DNA of 64,000 nt. Source: Enterobacter pseudoroggenkampii. Its GTDB lineage: Bacteria > Pseudomonadota > Gammaproteobacteria > Enterobacterales > Enterobacteriaceae. The stretch is taken from assembly GCF_026420145.1 (NCBI RefSeq), contig NZ_JAPMLV010000001.1, positions 1,612,001-1,676,000 of the forward strand, written 5' to 3'. The notes beneath the pieces were generated by a model that searched no databases, was not told the DNA's origin, and saw nothing but the letters and a program-made list of their open reading frames with translations. Positions 27,613-34,593 of the stretch are shown piece by piece (position 1 is the first letter of the stretch; each line of letters opens with the position of its first letter). A program made the position numbers and the translations under genes.

Positions 27613-28476
27613 TTAGACGGTCAATTCTTGCTGCTGGGGTTGCGCTTCCACGATGGTGTTCATCAGGCGGCCAATGTTTTCGATTTCGACTTCGACACGA
27701 TCGCCATCGCGCATAAACAGAGGCGGATTACGTTTTTTCCCGACGCCACCGGGCGAGCCGGTGATAATGACGTCCCCGGCGCTGAGGGAGGTGAACGTAC
27801 TGATATAGGCGATGAGATCCGCGACTTTGTGGATCATGCTGCCGGTGGAATCATTCTGAACCAGCATGCCGTTCAGCCAGGTGTGGATGGTCAACGCGTG
27901 AGGATCGGGGATCTCATCCGCCGTGGTCATATAGGGGCCGAAGGCGCCGGTCTGCTTCCAGTTTTTACCGGCGGTGAACCAGGCGTGCTGCCAGTCGCGG
28001 ACGGAGCCGTCCATATAGCAGCTGTAGCCCGCGACATGGCCGAGCGCTTCTTTAGCGTCAATGCCGCTGCCAGACTTGCCGATGATGACAGCCAGCTCAC
28101 CTTCATAATCAAATTCACTTGAGAGAACTGGTTTCATGACTGGCCGCGCGTGGCCCGTTTGCGAGTCTGGAAAACGAATAAAGAGCGTCGGCGCATTATT
28201 CGTCTCAGCAAACTCTTTTCGTTTTTCAGCGTAATTCATTCCCACGCAGAAAATTTTTCCAGGCTCTTCTATAACGGGCAGGAAGGTAATGTCTTCAGGC
28301 ATAATATCCACAGGGTAATCGTGATATTGTCTGGCAACCTCGACCGCATCCCATTGAAGGAGATCTTTCAATGTCGCATATTGATGGCCGATTTTATTAC
28401 CCAAATCGATAATGCCGTGTTGCGTATAAATCCCGTAGCTTTTGCGGCCCTGATGAATATAACTTGCTAATTTCAT
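27613..28476 (-). CDS. FAH-superfamily protein (fumarylacetoacetate hydrolase domain), catalytic His replaced
   Basis: A 287-residue protein of the FAH superfamily, whose members hydrolyse acylpyruvates, decarboxylate or tautomerise oxaloacetate, or isomerise related oxo-acids. Metal ligands are in place: Glu125 and Glu127 (FDYEGELAV) and Asp156 (YMDGSVRDWQ), and the late ITGSPGGVG loop is present. In the usual GxNYxxHxxE motif this protein reads GMNYAEKRKE, with Lys85 in place of the catalytic His while Glu88 is kept. That makes plain hydrolase/decarboxylase chemistry less certain and tautomerase or isomerase activity worth considering. It lies 18 bp upstream of citC in the same run. Oxaloacetate from citrate lyase is an obvious candidate substrate, by inference only. 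Confidence 0.85.
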   Translation of the reverse strand: MKLASYIHQGRKSYGIYTQHGIIDLGNKIGHQYATLKDLLQWDAVEVARQYHDYPVDIMPEDITFLPVIEEPGKIFCVGMNYAEKRKEFAETNNAPTLFIRFPDSQTGHARPVMKPVLSSEFDYEGELAVIIGKSGSGIDAKEALGHVAGYSCYMDGSVRDWQHAWFTAGKNWKQTGAFGPYMTTADEIPDPHALTIHTWLNGMLVQNDSTGSMIHKVADLIAYISTFTSLSAGDVIITGSPGGVGKKRNPPLFMRDGDRVEVEIENIGRLMNTIVEAQPQQQELTV

Positions 28477-28546
28477 AATGATACCTGATTGATATTCGTA
28501 CTCATTCTGTGTTCACACCCAGGGCGTGAACACATTGTCATGCTAT

Positions 28547-29791
28547 TTATTCTGCTGACTGCGCTGGAACCAGTACCTGCTTATTACCGGATGCCAGATA
28601 CGTAGCCACGACTACGCCAACGCCAAGTAATGCCAGAATAAATCCGGTCATTCCCTGCCAGCCCATTGAATGGAAGACAAAACCGTTGATAAAACCAATC
28701 ACCGAACCGCCCATGTAGTAGAAGAATAAATAGAGCGCGACGGCCTGGCCTCTTGCGTGCGTGGCATTTTTACTGACCCAGCTTAAACCGATAGAATGGC
28801 AGCCGAAGAAACAGCCGGTAAAAATCACAGCGCCAACAATAAAGGTGACGACATTCGACGTCAGCGTCAGCAGCATCCCTAAGGCCATCACCAGGAACAG
28901 CACGCGCAAGACTTTCATTGCGCCATATTTCGCCGATAAGCGACCAGCCTGTGGCGCCGTAAAGAAACTCAGGGCGAAGCTAAAGGAAAGCAGACCCGCG
29001 TTTGCCGGTGAAATATGGAACGGCTCGCCTTTCAGGAAGAAGGCCAGATAGTTATACAGTGATGTAAATGCGCCGAAAATAATGAAGCTGATGACAAACG
29101 CCAGCGCCAGATTTTTGTTTTTGAAATGCGATGCCGCCCCTTTCACCATACGCATAACGTTAAGGTTCTGCGTAGGCGTAAAGTTTTTCGATTCCGGCAG
29201 CAGGAACTTCACCAGAATGGCAACTGCAATCAGACTGACCGCAAACCCGTAAAAGATCACATTGATTGAAACGTGGTCGATCAGCTGGCTAGCCACAATA
29301 CGCCCGGACATGCCGCCCATTGAGTTACCGAAAACAAAGTATCCCGTCACGATGCCTGCCGCCACCGGTGCGACCTCTTCGCTGATATAGGCCGTTGCTG
29401 CCGCAGCGATGCCGCTCAGTGCCAGACCAATCACCGCACGCAGCGCCACCAGCATTGCCCAGGATTGAACCAGCGGGCAGAGCAGCGTCAGAATGCCGCC
29501 CAACAGGAGAGAGACAATAATTAACCGCTTCCTGCCGTAGTGATCGGATAATGTTCCGGTAAACAGCAGTCCAATTGCCAGCAATGCCGTTTCTGCGGAT
29601 AAGATAATACTCACCTGGCTGACCGGGACATTATATTCCACAGCAAGCATCGGCAGCAGTGGTTGGATAAAAAACAACGAAGCCAGCTCCGCAAGTCCGG
29701 ATAAAGCCAGGGCCAGAATCACGCGAATATTTGCGCTGGCTTTTGCCGGATCGGGTGCTTTCAGGGTATTGTTAGCATGCGTTAACGCCAT
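28547..29791 (-). CDS. MFS transporter, YnfM-like
   Basis: A 414-residue, 12-helix major facilitator. The loop 2-3 motif reads GTLSDHYGRKRLIIV and the loop 8-9 counterpart QAGRLSAKYGAMK. The sequence type is that of YnfM and arabinose-efflux-like permeases (VALRAVIGLALSGIAAAATAYISEEV). Being between the isomerase and FAH genes of the tricarboxylate island, it could be a second importer or an exporter of product such as acetate or an aconitate isomer. The family does not reveal substrate. Confidence 0.82.
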   Translation of the reverse strand: MALTHANNTLKAPDPAKASANIRVILALALSGLAELASLFFIQPLLPMLAVEYNVPVSQVSIILSAETALLAIGLLFTGTLSDHYGRKRLIIVSLLLGGILTLLCPLVQSWAMLVALRAVIGLALSGIAAAATAYISEEVAPVAAGIVTGYFVFGNSMGGMSGRIVASQLIDHVSINVIFYGFAVSLIAVAILVKFLLPESKNFTPTQNLNVMRMVKGAASHFKNKNLALAFVISFIIFGAFTSLYNYLAFFLKGEPFHISPANAGLLSFSFALSFFTAPQAGRLSAKYGAMKVLRVLFLVMALGMLLTLTSNVVTFIVGAVIFTGCFFGCHSIGLSWVSKNATHARGQAVALYLFFYYMGGSVIGFINGFVFHSMGWQGMTGFILALLGVGVVVATYLASGNKQVLVPAQSAE

Positions 29792-29864
29792 AATAACCTC
29801 AGTATTATAGTTAAGGTACAGAATGTATTATTTAAGATGGTTAATTTTTTATTTGAGACTTTAT

Positions 29865-30953
29865 TCAATCAACTTCAGAGAGCATTTTTTCAGGTACACA
29901 AACCACACCTTCAAATAACTTTCGTGAAGTTCGAATAACCGCAGCACGGGTATTTTCGATATTGTCATCCTCTCTTAGCAATGACACCGATATTTTTCCA
30001 CTTGGGTGTTCAATATCGATAATGTTGGTAAAACGTTCCTTTGGACGATCGGCAACAATTTTCGCGGCGACGGAGCCTTCAATAAGCGTCGCGGTCGAAA
30101 TACCAATCGAGCCGGTAATCGCCAGTGATTTATGGCAGGTATGCGGCATGAAATAACGCACCTGAAGCGTTCCGCCGTTACGCGCCCGGCTAAGAAGAAC
30201 CGGTTTAGGGATCACTTTGTTGGATACATCCCCTAAGCCCATCGCCTCGCCAGCCTGACGGCGCAGGTTCTCCAGCCTTTCCTTAAACGCCCTATCGCCA
30301 TCTAATTCTACAGGTGACTCCCCGCCTGTTTTGCCCAGCGCCGACGCGTCAATCAAAACCATCGGCATCGCCATATCAATACAGGTGACTTCAATACCGT
30401 CGAACACGTTTGTCACGCTACCGGTCGGCAGCAGTTTTCCCGTTTTGGAACCCGCAGAATTCAGGAAGGTTAAGCCTATCGGTGCCGCTGTACCCGGGAC
30501 ACCGTCGATTTGAGTTTCGCCTTCATAAACGACGCGATAATCAGGCGTTTGTACTTCGGCATCGACCAGCGTTCCGGTGTTCAGATTGCGGATACGCACC
30601 GTCGTCACCGGGCTTTGCGCCTTGACCAGCCCCTTTTCAATGGCAAAGGGGCCCACGGCACAGAGCATATTGCCGCAGTTCGGCGTGGTATCAACGCGAC
30701 GTTCGTTCACCATCACTTGTGCGAACAGATAATCCACATCCGCGTCCGGACTGTCGGACGGACTGACGATCGCCACCTTACTGGTTTGCGGACTTCCCCC
30801 GCCAATACCATCAATTTCGAGTTCATGCCCAGCGCCCATCAGGCTGAGTAAAACTGCATCACGCGCTTCGGTTTCCGCTGGCAGGTCGCTGGCCAGAATG
30901 ACCGGGCCTTTGGAGGTACCGCCACGCATTAATACGCAAGGGATCTTTAACAT
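29865..30953 (-). CDS. PrpF/GalD-family isomerase (4-oxalomesaconate tautomerase or aconitate isomerase type, YbhH-like)
   Basis: A 362-residue double-barrel protein of the DapF/PrpF fold. It resembles E. coli YbhH and 4-oxalomesaconate tautomerase GalD. Signature stretches are CVLMRGGTSKG, DGIGGGSPQTSKVAIV (Lys59) and TTPNCGNMLCAVG (Cys93), with RYFMPHTCHKS further on. PrpF isomerises 2-methyl-aconitate and can act on trans-aconitate; GalD moves a double bond in 4-oxalomesaconate. In this island an aconitase follows, so isomerisation of trans-aconitate or an analogue to the cis form is a natural hypothesis. It is the first gene of the minus-strand run, just below the LysR operator. Confidence 0.88.
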   Translation of the reverse strand: MLKIPCVLMRGGTSKGPVILASDLPAETEARDAVLLSLMGAGHELEIDGIGGGSPQTSKVAIVSPSDSPDADVDYLFAQVMVNERRVDTTPNCGNMLCAVGPFAIEKGLVKAQSPVTTVRIRNLNTGTLVDAEVQTPDYRVVYEGETQIDGVPGTAAPIGLTFLNSAGSKTGKLLPTGSVTNVFDGIEVTCIDMAMPMVLIDASALGKTGGESPVELDGDRAFKERLENLRRQAGEAMGLGDVSNKVIPKPVLLSRARNGGTLQVRYFMPHTCHKSLAITGSIGISTATLIEGSVAAKIVADRPKERFTNIIDIEHPSGKISVSLLREDDNIENTRAAVIRTSRKLFEGVVCVPEKMLSEVD

Positions 30954-31036
30954 GTCTTTTTCTCATTTCGCGTTTATCAGGAACGCAATTAGGTTTTCAC
31001 ACTCCTGTTGATAACTCTAATGTCGAAAAAAGCAGG

Positions 31037-31059
31037 ATTAATACGCTTTGCGTATTAAT
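31037..31059. promoter_or_regulatory. Perfect palindrome, likely operator of the tricarboxylate-island LysR
   Basis: ATTAATACGC-TTT-GCGTATTAAT: two perfect 10-bp arms around a 3-bp spacer. It contains the T-N11-A LysR core (31042-31054). It sits in the 154-bp divergent region, 78 bp from the isomerase start and about 50 bp before the LysR start, suited to joint control of both. Confidence 0.75.
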
Positions 31060-31107
31060 AGCCCTTACGTTATCGTGGATTTAGGAAAACAATAATCAGG
31101 TGCGGAT

Positions 31108-32037
31108 ATGCAGCATGAATTACAGGGAATACAAGCGTTTGTAAAAATTGCAGAAATCGGATGTTTTACAAAAGCATCTCAATTTCTTCACATTTCACAA
31201 CCAGCTTTAACACGCAGAATTCAGAAGCTGGAAGAGAGCCTGGGGACCACGCTGTTTGAACGTTCCACGCGCAGCGTTAAGCTCACAACTGTGGGACGGG
31301 AATTTTTACCTAAGGCAAAGAATTTAATCGATTTTTATGAAAGCTCGATCCTGAGTATTAAAGAGATGGCGACGCATCAGGCAGGGGTTATTACCGTTTC
31401 CTGTATTCCAACTGCCGCGTTCTATTTTCTGCCTTCCGTGATACGAGATTATAACAATGACTACCCAAACATCCGTATTCGCATACTTGAGCACAGCGCC
31501 AGCGATTGTCTCGAAGCGGTGTTAAATGGCGACGCAGATTTCGGCATAAATATGATAAACATCACACATCCCAATATCGATTTTGCGCCGCTGGTGAACG
31601 AACCCTTTGTCCTGGCATGCCGACGGGATAATCCGCTGGCAAAAAAACCGCTGGTCACCTGGGACGATCTGGCAGGCATGAAGCTGATTGGCGTCAGGCG
31701 CTCCAGCGGAAACCGTTCGCTTATCGATCAGGCTTTCGAAAAGATGGACTGGAAACCGAACTGGTTTTACGAGGTGCGTCATCTTTCAACGTCGCTGGGG
31801 ATGGTAGAGGCGGGTCTCGGGGTGTCTGTTGTGCCGAGTCTGGCGATGCCAACCGATGAACATCATGTCCTTGTCAGCCGCCCGCTGATAGAACCGGTTA
31901 TCCGACGAACGCTGGGGCTGGTACAGCGCCGGGAAACCCCTCTCAGCCCGGCGGCGGAAAAATTCAGAGAGCTGCTTGTTCAGCTGTGGTCAGCGGAAAA
32001 CAACAGCCCGTGGATCGGCAAGTTTACTCAACTGTAA
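31108..32037 (+). CDS. LysR-family regulator of the tricarboxylate island
   Basis: A 309-residue LysR regulator. The winged helix contains GCFTKASQFLHISQPALTRRIQKLEESLG, and the effector domain begins about residue 90. It resembles E. coli YbhD, the LysR gene next to ybhHIJ (isomerase, DASS transporter, aconitase-like), which is a compositional parallel to this island. Its divergence from the isomerase gene and the perfect palindrome between them make it the likely activator in place of CitAB. A terminator follows the gene. Confidence 0.88.
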   Translation: MQHELQGIQAFVKIAEIGCFTKASQFLHISQPALTRRIQKLEESLGTTLFERSTRSVKLTTVGREFLPKAKNLIDFYESSILSIKEMATHQAGVITVSCIPTAAFYFLPSVIRDYNNDYPNIRIRILEHSASDCLEAVLNGDADFGINMINITHPNIDFAPLVNEPFVLACRRDNPLAKKPLVTWDDLAGMKLIGVRRSSGNRSLIDQAFEKMDWKPNWFYEVRHLSTSLGMVEAGLGVSVVPSLAMPTDEHHVLVSRPLIEPVIRRTLGLVQRRETPLSPAAEKFRELLVQLWSAENNSPWIGKFTQL

Positions 32038-32050
32038 GCCATGATACGAC

Positions 32051-32075
32051 AAAGGGGCTGAGGCCCCTTTCCGCA
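32051..32075. terminator. Terminator between LysR gene and nhoA
   Basis: Stem AAAGGGGC / GCCCCTTT with a TGAG loop, followed by a T-containing stretch; convergent stops lie on either side. Confidence 0.75.
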
Positions 32076-32921
32076 TTATTTTCCCGCCTGAGGATGTGTA
32101 TCGAAACCGGCCATCACTGCCGTCAACTCTGCAAGTGAAAAACCGTGCTTAGGATCGTCAACGCCCAGCCCAAAGCGTTCCCGCATCAGTTGGTAAAGCG
32201 ACTCAGCATCCGGCAAGTGGATCTGCTCCTCCACATGGCCATTCTGCCAGTGGGTAAAGTTGAAGTTAGTTAACGTCAGCTTGCCGCCGTCAGGCAGATG
32301 GCGGCACATCAACAGATGATGACGGAAGTGCGACTGCGGCCAGTGCGCTGACCAGAAATTCCCCATCACGTAATCACTGAAATACTGTGTCGTCAGGTCA
32401 AACTGGTACATCGACTGCCAGTGCTCGTGGTGACGGAACTGCAGCACCCAGTCATTACCCTCGCTCAGCAGACGATACAGCCCGTGCGGCGTATCTTGTT
32501 CTTCACTGGCGAGCAGACGAATCGGCGCCGTCAGCGTCTGGCCGCCAAACCCCACGTCCGCAATCCAGCGCTCGCCGTTAAGCTCAACCAGCAGCAGGCG
32601 GTGCGTGCGCGGCGGCATTTGCGTCGGACTCGCTAATACCACGCGTCCCAGTACGCTACGCACGGTAAACCCGACCTCACGCAATACGCGTTCGAACAGA
32701 CCGTTTTGCTCAAAGCAGTACCCTCCGCGACGCGCGGTGACCAGCTTGTCGACCAGGCACCGATCGTCAAGCTGGATTTCGCGTGGCAGAACGACATCCA
32801 TATTCTCAAAAGGGATCGCACAGTTGTGATGTAAATGCAGCGCGCGCAGGGTATCAATATCAACAGCGGTCGGTTGCGTCCAGCCGATGCGGGCGAAATA
32901 GGCGGTCAGGAATGGGGACAT
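32076..32921 (-). CDS. nhoA: Arylamine N-acetyltransferase (N-hydroxyarylamine O-acetyltransferase)
   Basis: Cytosolic acetyl-CoA-dependent acetyltransferase for arylamines and N-hydroxyarylamines, 281 residues as in E. coli and Salmonella. The catalytic triad is complete: Cys69 (RRGGYCFEQN), His107 (PPRTHRLL) and Asp122 (IADVGFGG). It is divergent from yddH with ~110 bp between, the E. coli arrangement, so it belongs to the conserved backbone. Confidence 0.94.
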   Translation of the reverse strand: MSPFLTAYFARIGWTQPTAVDIDTLRALHLHHNCAIPFENMDVVLPREIQLDDRCLVDKLVTARRGGYCFEQNGLFERVLREVGFTVRSVLGRVVLASPTQMPPRTHRLLLVELNGERWIADVGFGGQTLTAPIRLLASEEQDTPHGLYRLLSEGNDWVLQFRHHEHWQSMYQFDLTTQYFSDYVMGNFWSAHWPQSHFRHHLLMCRHLPDGGKLTLTNFNFTHWQNGHVEEQIHLPDAESLYQLMRERFGLGVDDPKHGFSLAELTAVMAGFDTHPQAGK

Positions 32922-33029
32922 TAATCAGTTTCCTTTGATTGTGATGTTCTGTTTATAAACTAATTTTACGCACTCACTTTGATTTACGTGCTTTTTCGTC
33001 ATACTCATCGATGTAGATGAGGAGATCCT

Positions 33030-33602
33030 ATGAGCCACTTTCGCCCTGTTGAATTACGTCATGCCAGCCGTCTGCTGAACCACGGCCCTACTGTGCTTAT
33101 CACCAGTCGGGATGAAAGCCTCGACAGACGCAACGTGATGGCCGCCGCATGGTCAATGCCCGTTGAGTTTGAGCCGCCGCGCATCGCAATCGTGGTGGAC
33201 AAAAGTACCTGGTCGCGCGAGCTGATTGAACGCAGTGGGAAATTTGGCATCGTCATCCCCGGCGTGGCGGCGGCCAACTGGACTTACGCGGTCGGCAGCG
33301 TCAGCGGGCGCGATGAAGACAAATTCAACTGCTACGGGATCCCGGTCGTGAACGGTCCTGAACTTGGCCTGCCGGTGATTGAAGAAAAATGTCTGGCGTG
33401 GATGGAGTGTCGGTTATTACCTGTAACTTCTGCGGCAGAAAAATACGATACGCTGTTTGGAGAAGTGGTTTCAGCGGCAGCCGATGAACGCGCGTTTGTC
33501 GCCGGACGCTGGCAGTTTGACGAGGATAAGCTGAATACCCTGCATCATCTTGGAGCCGGGACATTTGTGGCGAGTGGGAAGATGGTGAAGGCGCTGGATT
33601 GA
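33030..33602 (+). CDS. yddH: Flavin reductase-like FMN-binding protein YddH
   Basis: A 190-residue protein of the flavin reductase (split-barrel FMN-binding) family. Family marks are NVMAAAWSMPVEFEPPRIAIVV and GKFGIVIP, with the GRDEDKF loop near the middle. The start has GGAGATCC upstream. The adjacency to nhoA is the same as in E. coli, where function is unknown. Low-potential flavin binding is expected; partner oxygenase, if any, is not evident. Confidence 0.87.
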   Translation: MSHFRPVELRHASRLLNHGPTVLITSRDESLDRRNVMAAAWSMPVEFEPPRIAIVVDKSTWSRELIERSGKFGIVIPGVAAANWTYAVGSVSGRDEDKFNCYGIPVVNGPELGLPVIEEKCLAWMECRLLPVTSAAEKYDTLFGEVVSAAADERAFVAGRWQFDEDKLNTLHHLGAGTFVASGKMVKALD

Positions 33603-33728
33603 TTTTCTAAATGATATCTTACTGAATTATATTAAATTTCTATGGCATTTTATGTTTACTATTGCGTGGTAAAACGGAGGATATTTCCGGAGTTGCTGCA
33701 TTAGCATTCTCGCATTAAGGAAATATCA

Positions 33729-34091
33729 ATGACATGGAATAAAGATGGCGCAATCTCATATGCCAAATCACACGCCCAACCTAAGAGCACGGGGTATTGT
33801 GCTCACTACGTCACCGAAGCGATCAGAACGGGGGGAAGATTAAAAATCCCCAATACGCGTCTGGCAAAAGACATGGGGCGTACATTGGTCAACGCTGGAT
33901 TCCGCCTGGTATACGATCAACCTCATGCCGGTGACGTAGCCGTTATCCAAAATATTGTGGGTCACGATAGCGGGCACGTTTGCATATACGATGGTCAGCA
34001 ATGGATAAGTGATTTTGTACAACGCACTCTGTATTCAGGACAGGCTTACCGAAACATACAGCCCCATTACGAACTGTTCAGGCATGACTAA
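33729..34091 (+). CDS. Putative peptidoglycan amidase effector (CHAP/NlpC-like, BPSL0067-type)
   Basis: A small 120-residue protein without a signal peptide. It has a cysteine-peptidase amidase pattern: Cys24 in KSTGYCAHYVTEAIRTGG and His83 in VGHDSGHVCIYDGQQW, with PHAGDVAVIQ between, as in CHAP/NlpC-P60 amidases and BPSL0067-family proteins, which include type VI secretion effectors. Its stop overlaps the ATG of a secreted partner (TAATG), a classic effector/immunity layout. The pair is more AT-rich than neighbours and interrupts the yddH-pptA backbone, suggesting transfer. No T6SS, VgrG, PAAR or Hcp gene is in the window, so export is unproven. It could instead act against cells of its own kind in a contact system encoded elsewhere. 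Confidence 0.7.
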   Translation: MTWNKDGAISYAKSHAQPKSTGYCAHYVTEAIRTGGRLKIPNTRLAKDMGRTLVNAGFRLVYDQPHAGDVAVIQNIVGHDSGHVCIYDGQQWISDFVQRTLYSGQAYRNIQPHYELFRHD

Positions 34092-34516
34092 TGAAAACAC
34101 TCTGCTTTTTTCTTTTAGCCCTGTCTCCCTTCGCGGTCGCAGATAGCATCTCTTCACCAGACCAGGCAGCACTTAAATTCAATCAATGGTATATCGCTCA
34201 GCTGAATCAGGACAAACCGCCGGTGCTGAAACCAGACATCATGAATGAATATGTTGCCTCAGGGACCATTGCAGCGATTAAAGAAATGTACTCTGGCGAC
34301 AGTAACGAAAAAGACATGCCCGATGCTGATATGTTCATCAAATCGCAGGACTGGGATGAAGACTGGAATCAGATAACCGTCTTACACTCTGATTTTGATG
34401 CCGTTTGCACAAACGTCTATCTCGCATTTGGTAAGAAACAAGATCACGTTGTAGCAGATTGTCTCGTTCAGGAAGAAGGGAAATGGAAAGTTCGATCGGC
34501 CACGCTGATCAAGTAA
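34091..34516 (+). CDS. Periplasmic immunity-type protein (DUF3828-like)
   Basis: A 141-residue exported protein. The signal peptide MKTLCFFLLALSPFAVA is followed by a mature part of ~124 residues with two cysteines (DAVCTNVYLAF and VVADCLVQ) likely to form a disulfide. The form (SPDQAALKFNQWYIAQLNQD start, EEGKWKVRSATL end) resembles DUF3828 / YbjP-YqhG-type periplasmic proteins, which occur as amidase immunity proteins. It is translationally coupled to the amidase-like gene, and its location in the periplasm is where peptidoglycan amidases act. Binding to the partner is inferred. Confidence 0.68.
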   Translation: MKTLCFFLLALSPFAVADSISSPDQAALKFNQWYIAQLNQDKPPVLKPDIMNEYVASGTIAAIKEMYSGDSNEKDMPDADMFIKSQDWDEDWNQITVLHSDFDAVCTNVYLAFGKKQDHVVADCLVQEEGKWKVRSATLIK

Positions 34517-34553
34517 TAATCGGATATGAAAGCCCTCTGCTACAGCGGCAAAA

Positions 34554-34583
34554 GCACACGGTAACCCAGCGGCTACCGTGTGC
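34554..34583. terminator. Terminator between immunity gene and EF-G paralogue
   Basis: Stem GCACACGGTA / TACCGTGTGC with a ten-base loop, between convergent genes; a TTTT run follows on the minus strand. Confidence 0.7.
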
Positions 34584-34593
34584 AATTCATTAA

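Noticed and set aside
17669..30953. Methylcitrate (propionate) cycle locus
   Set aside because: A PrpF-like isomerase and an aconitase are present but there is no prpB, prpC, prpE or prpR; citrate lyase genes define the pathway instead.
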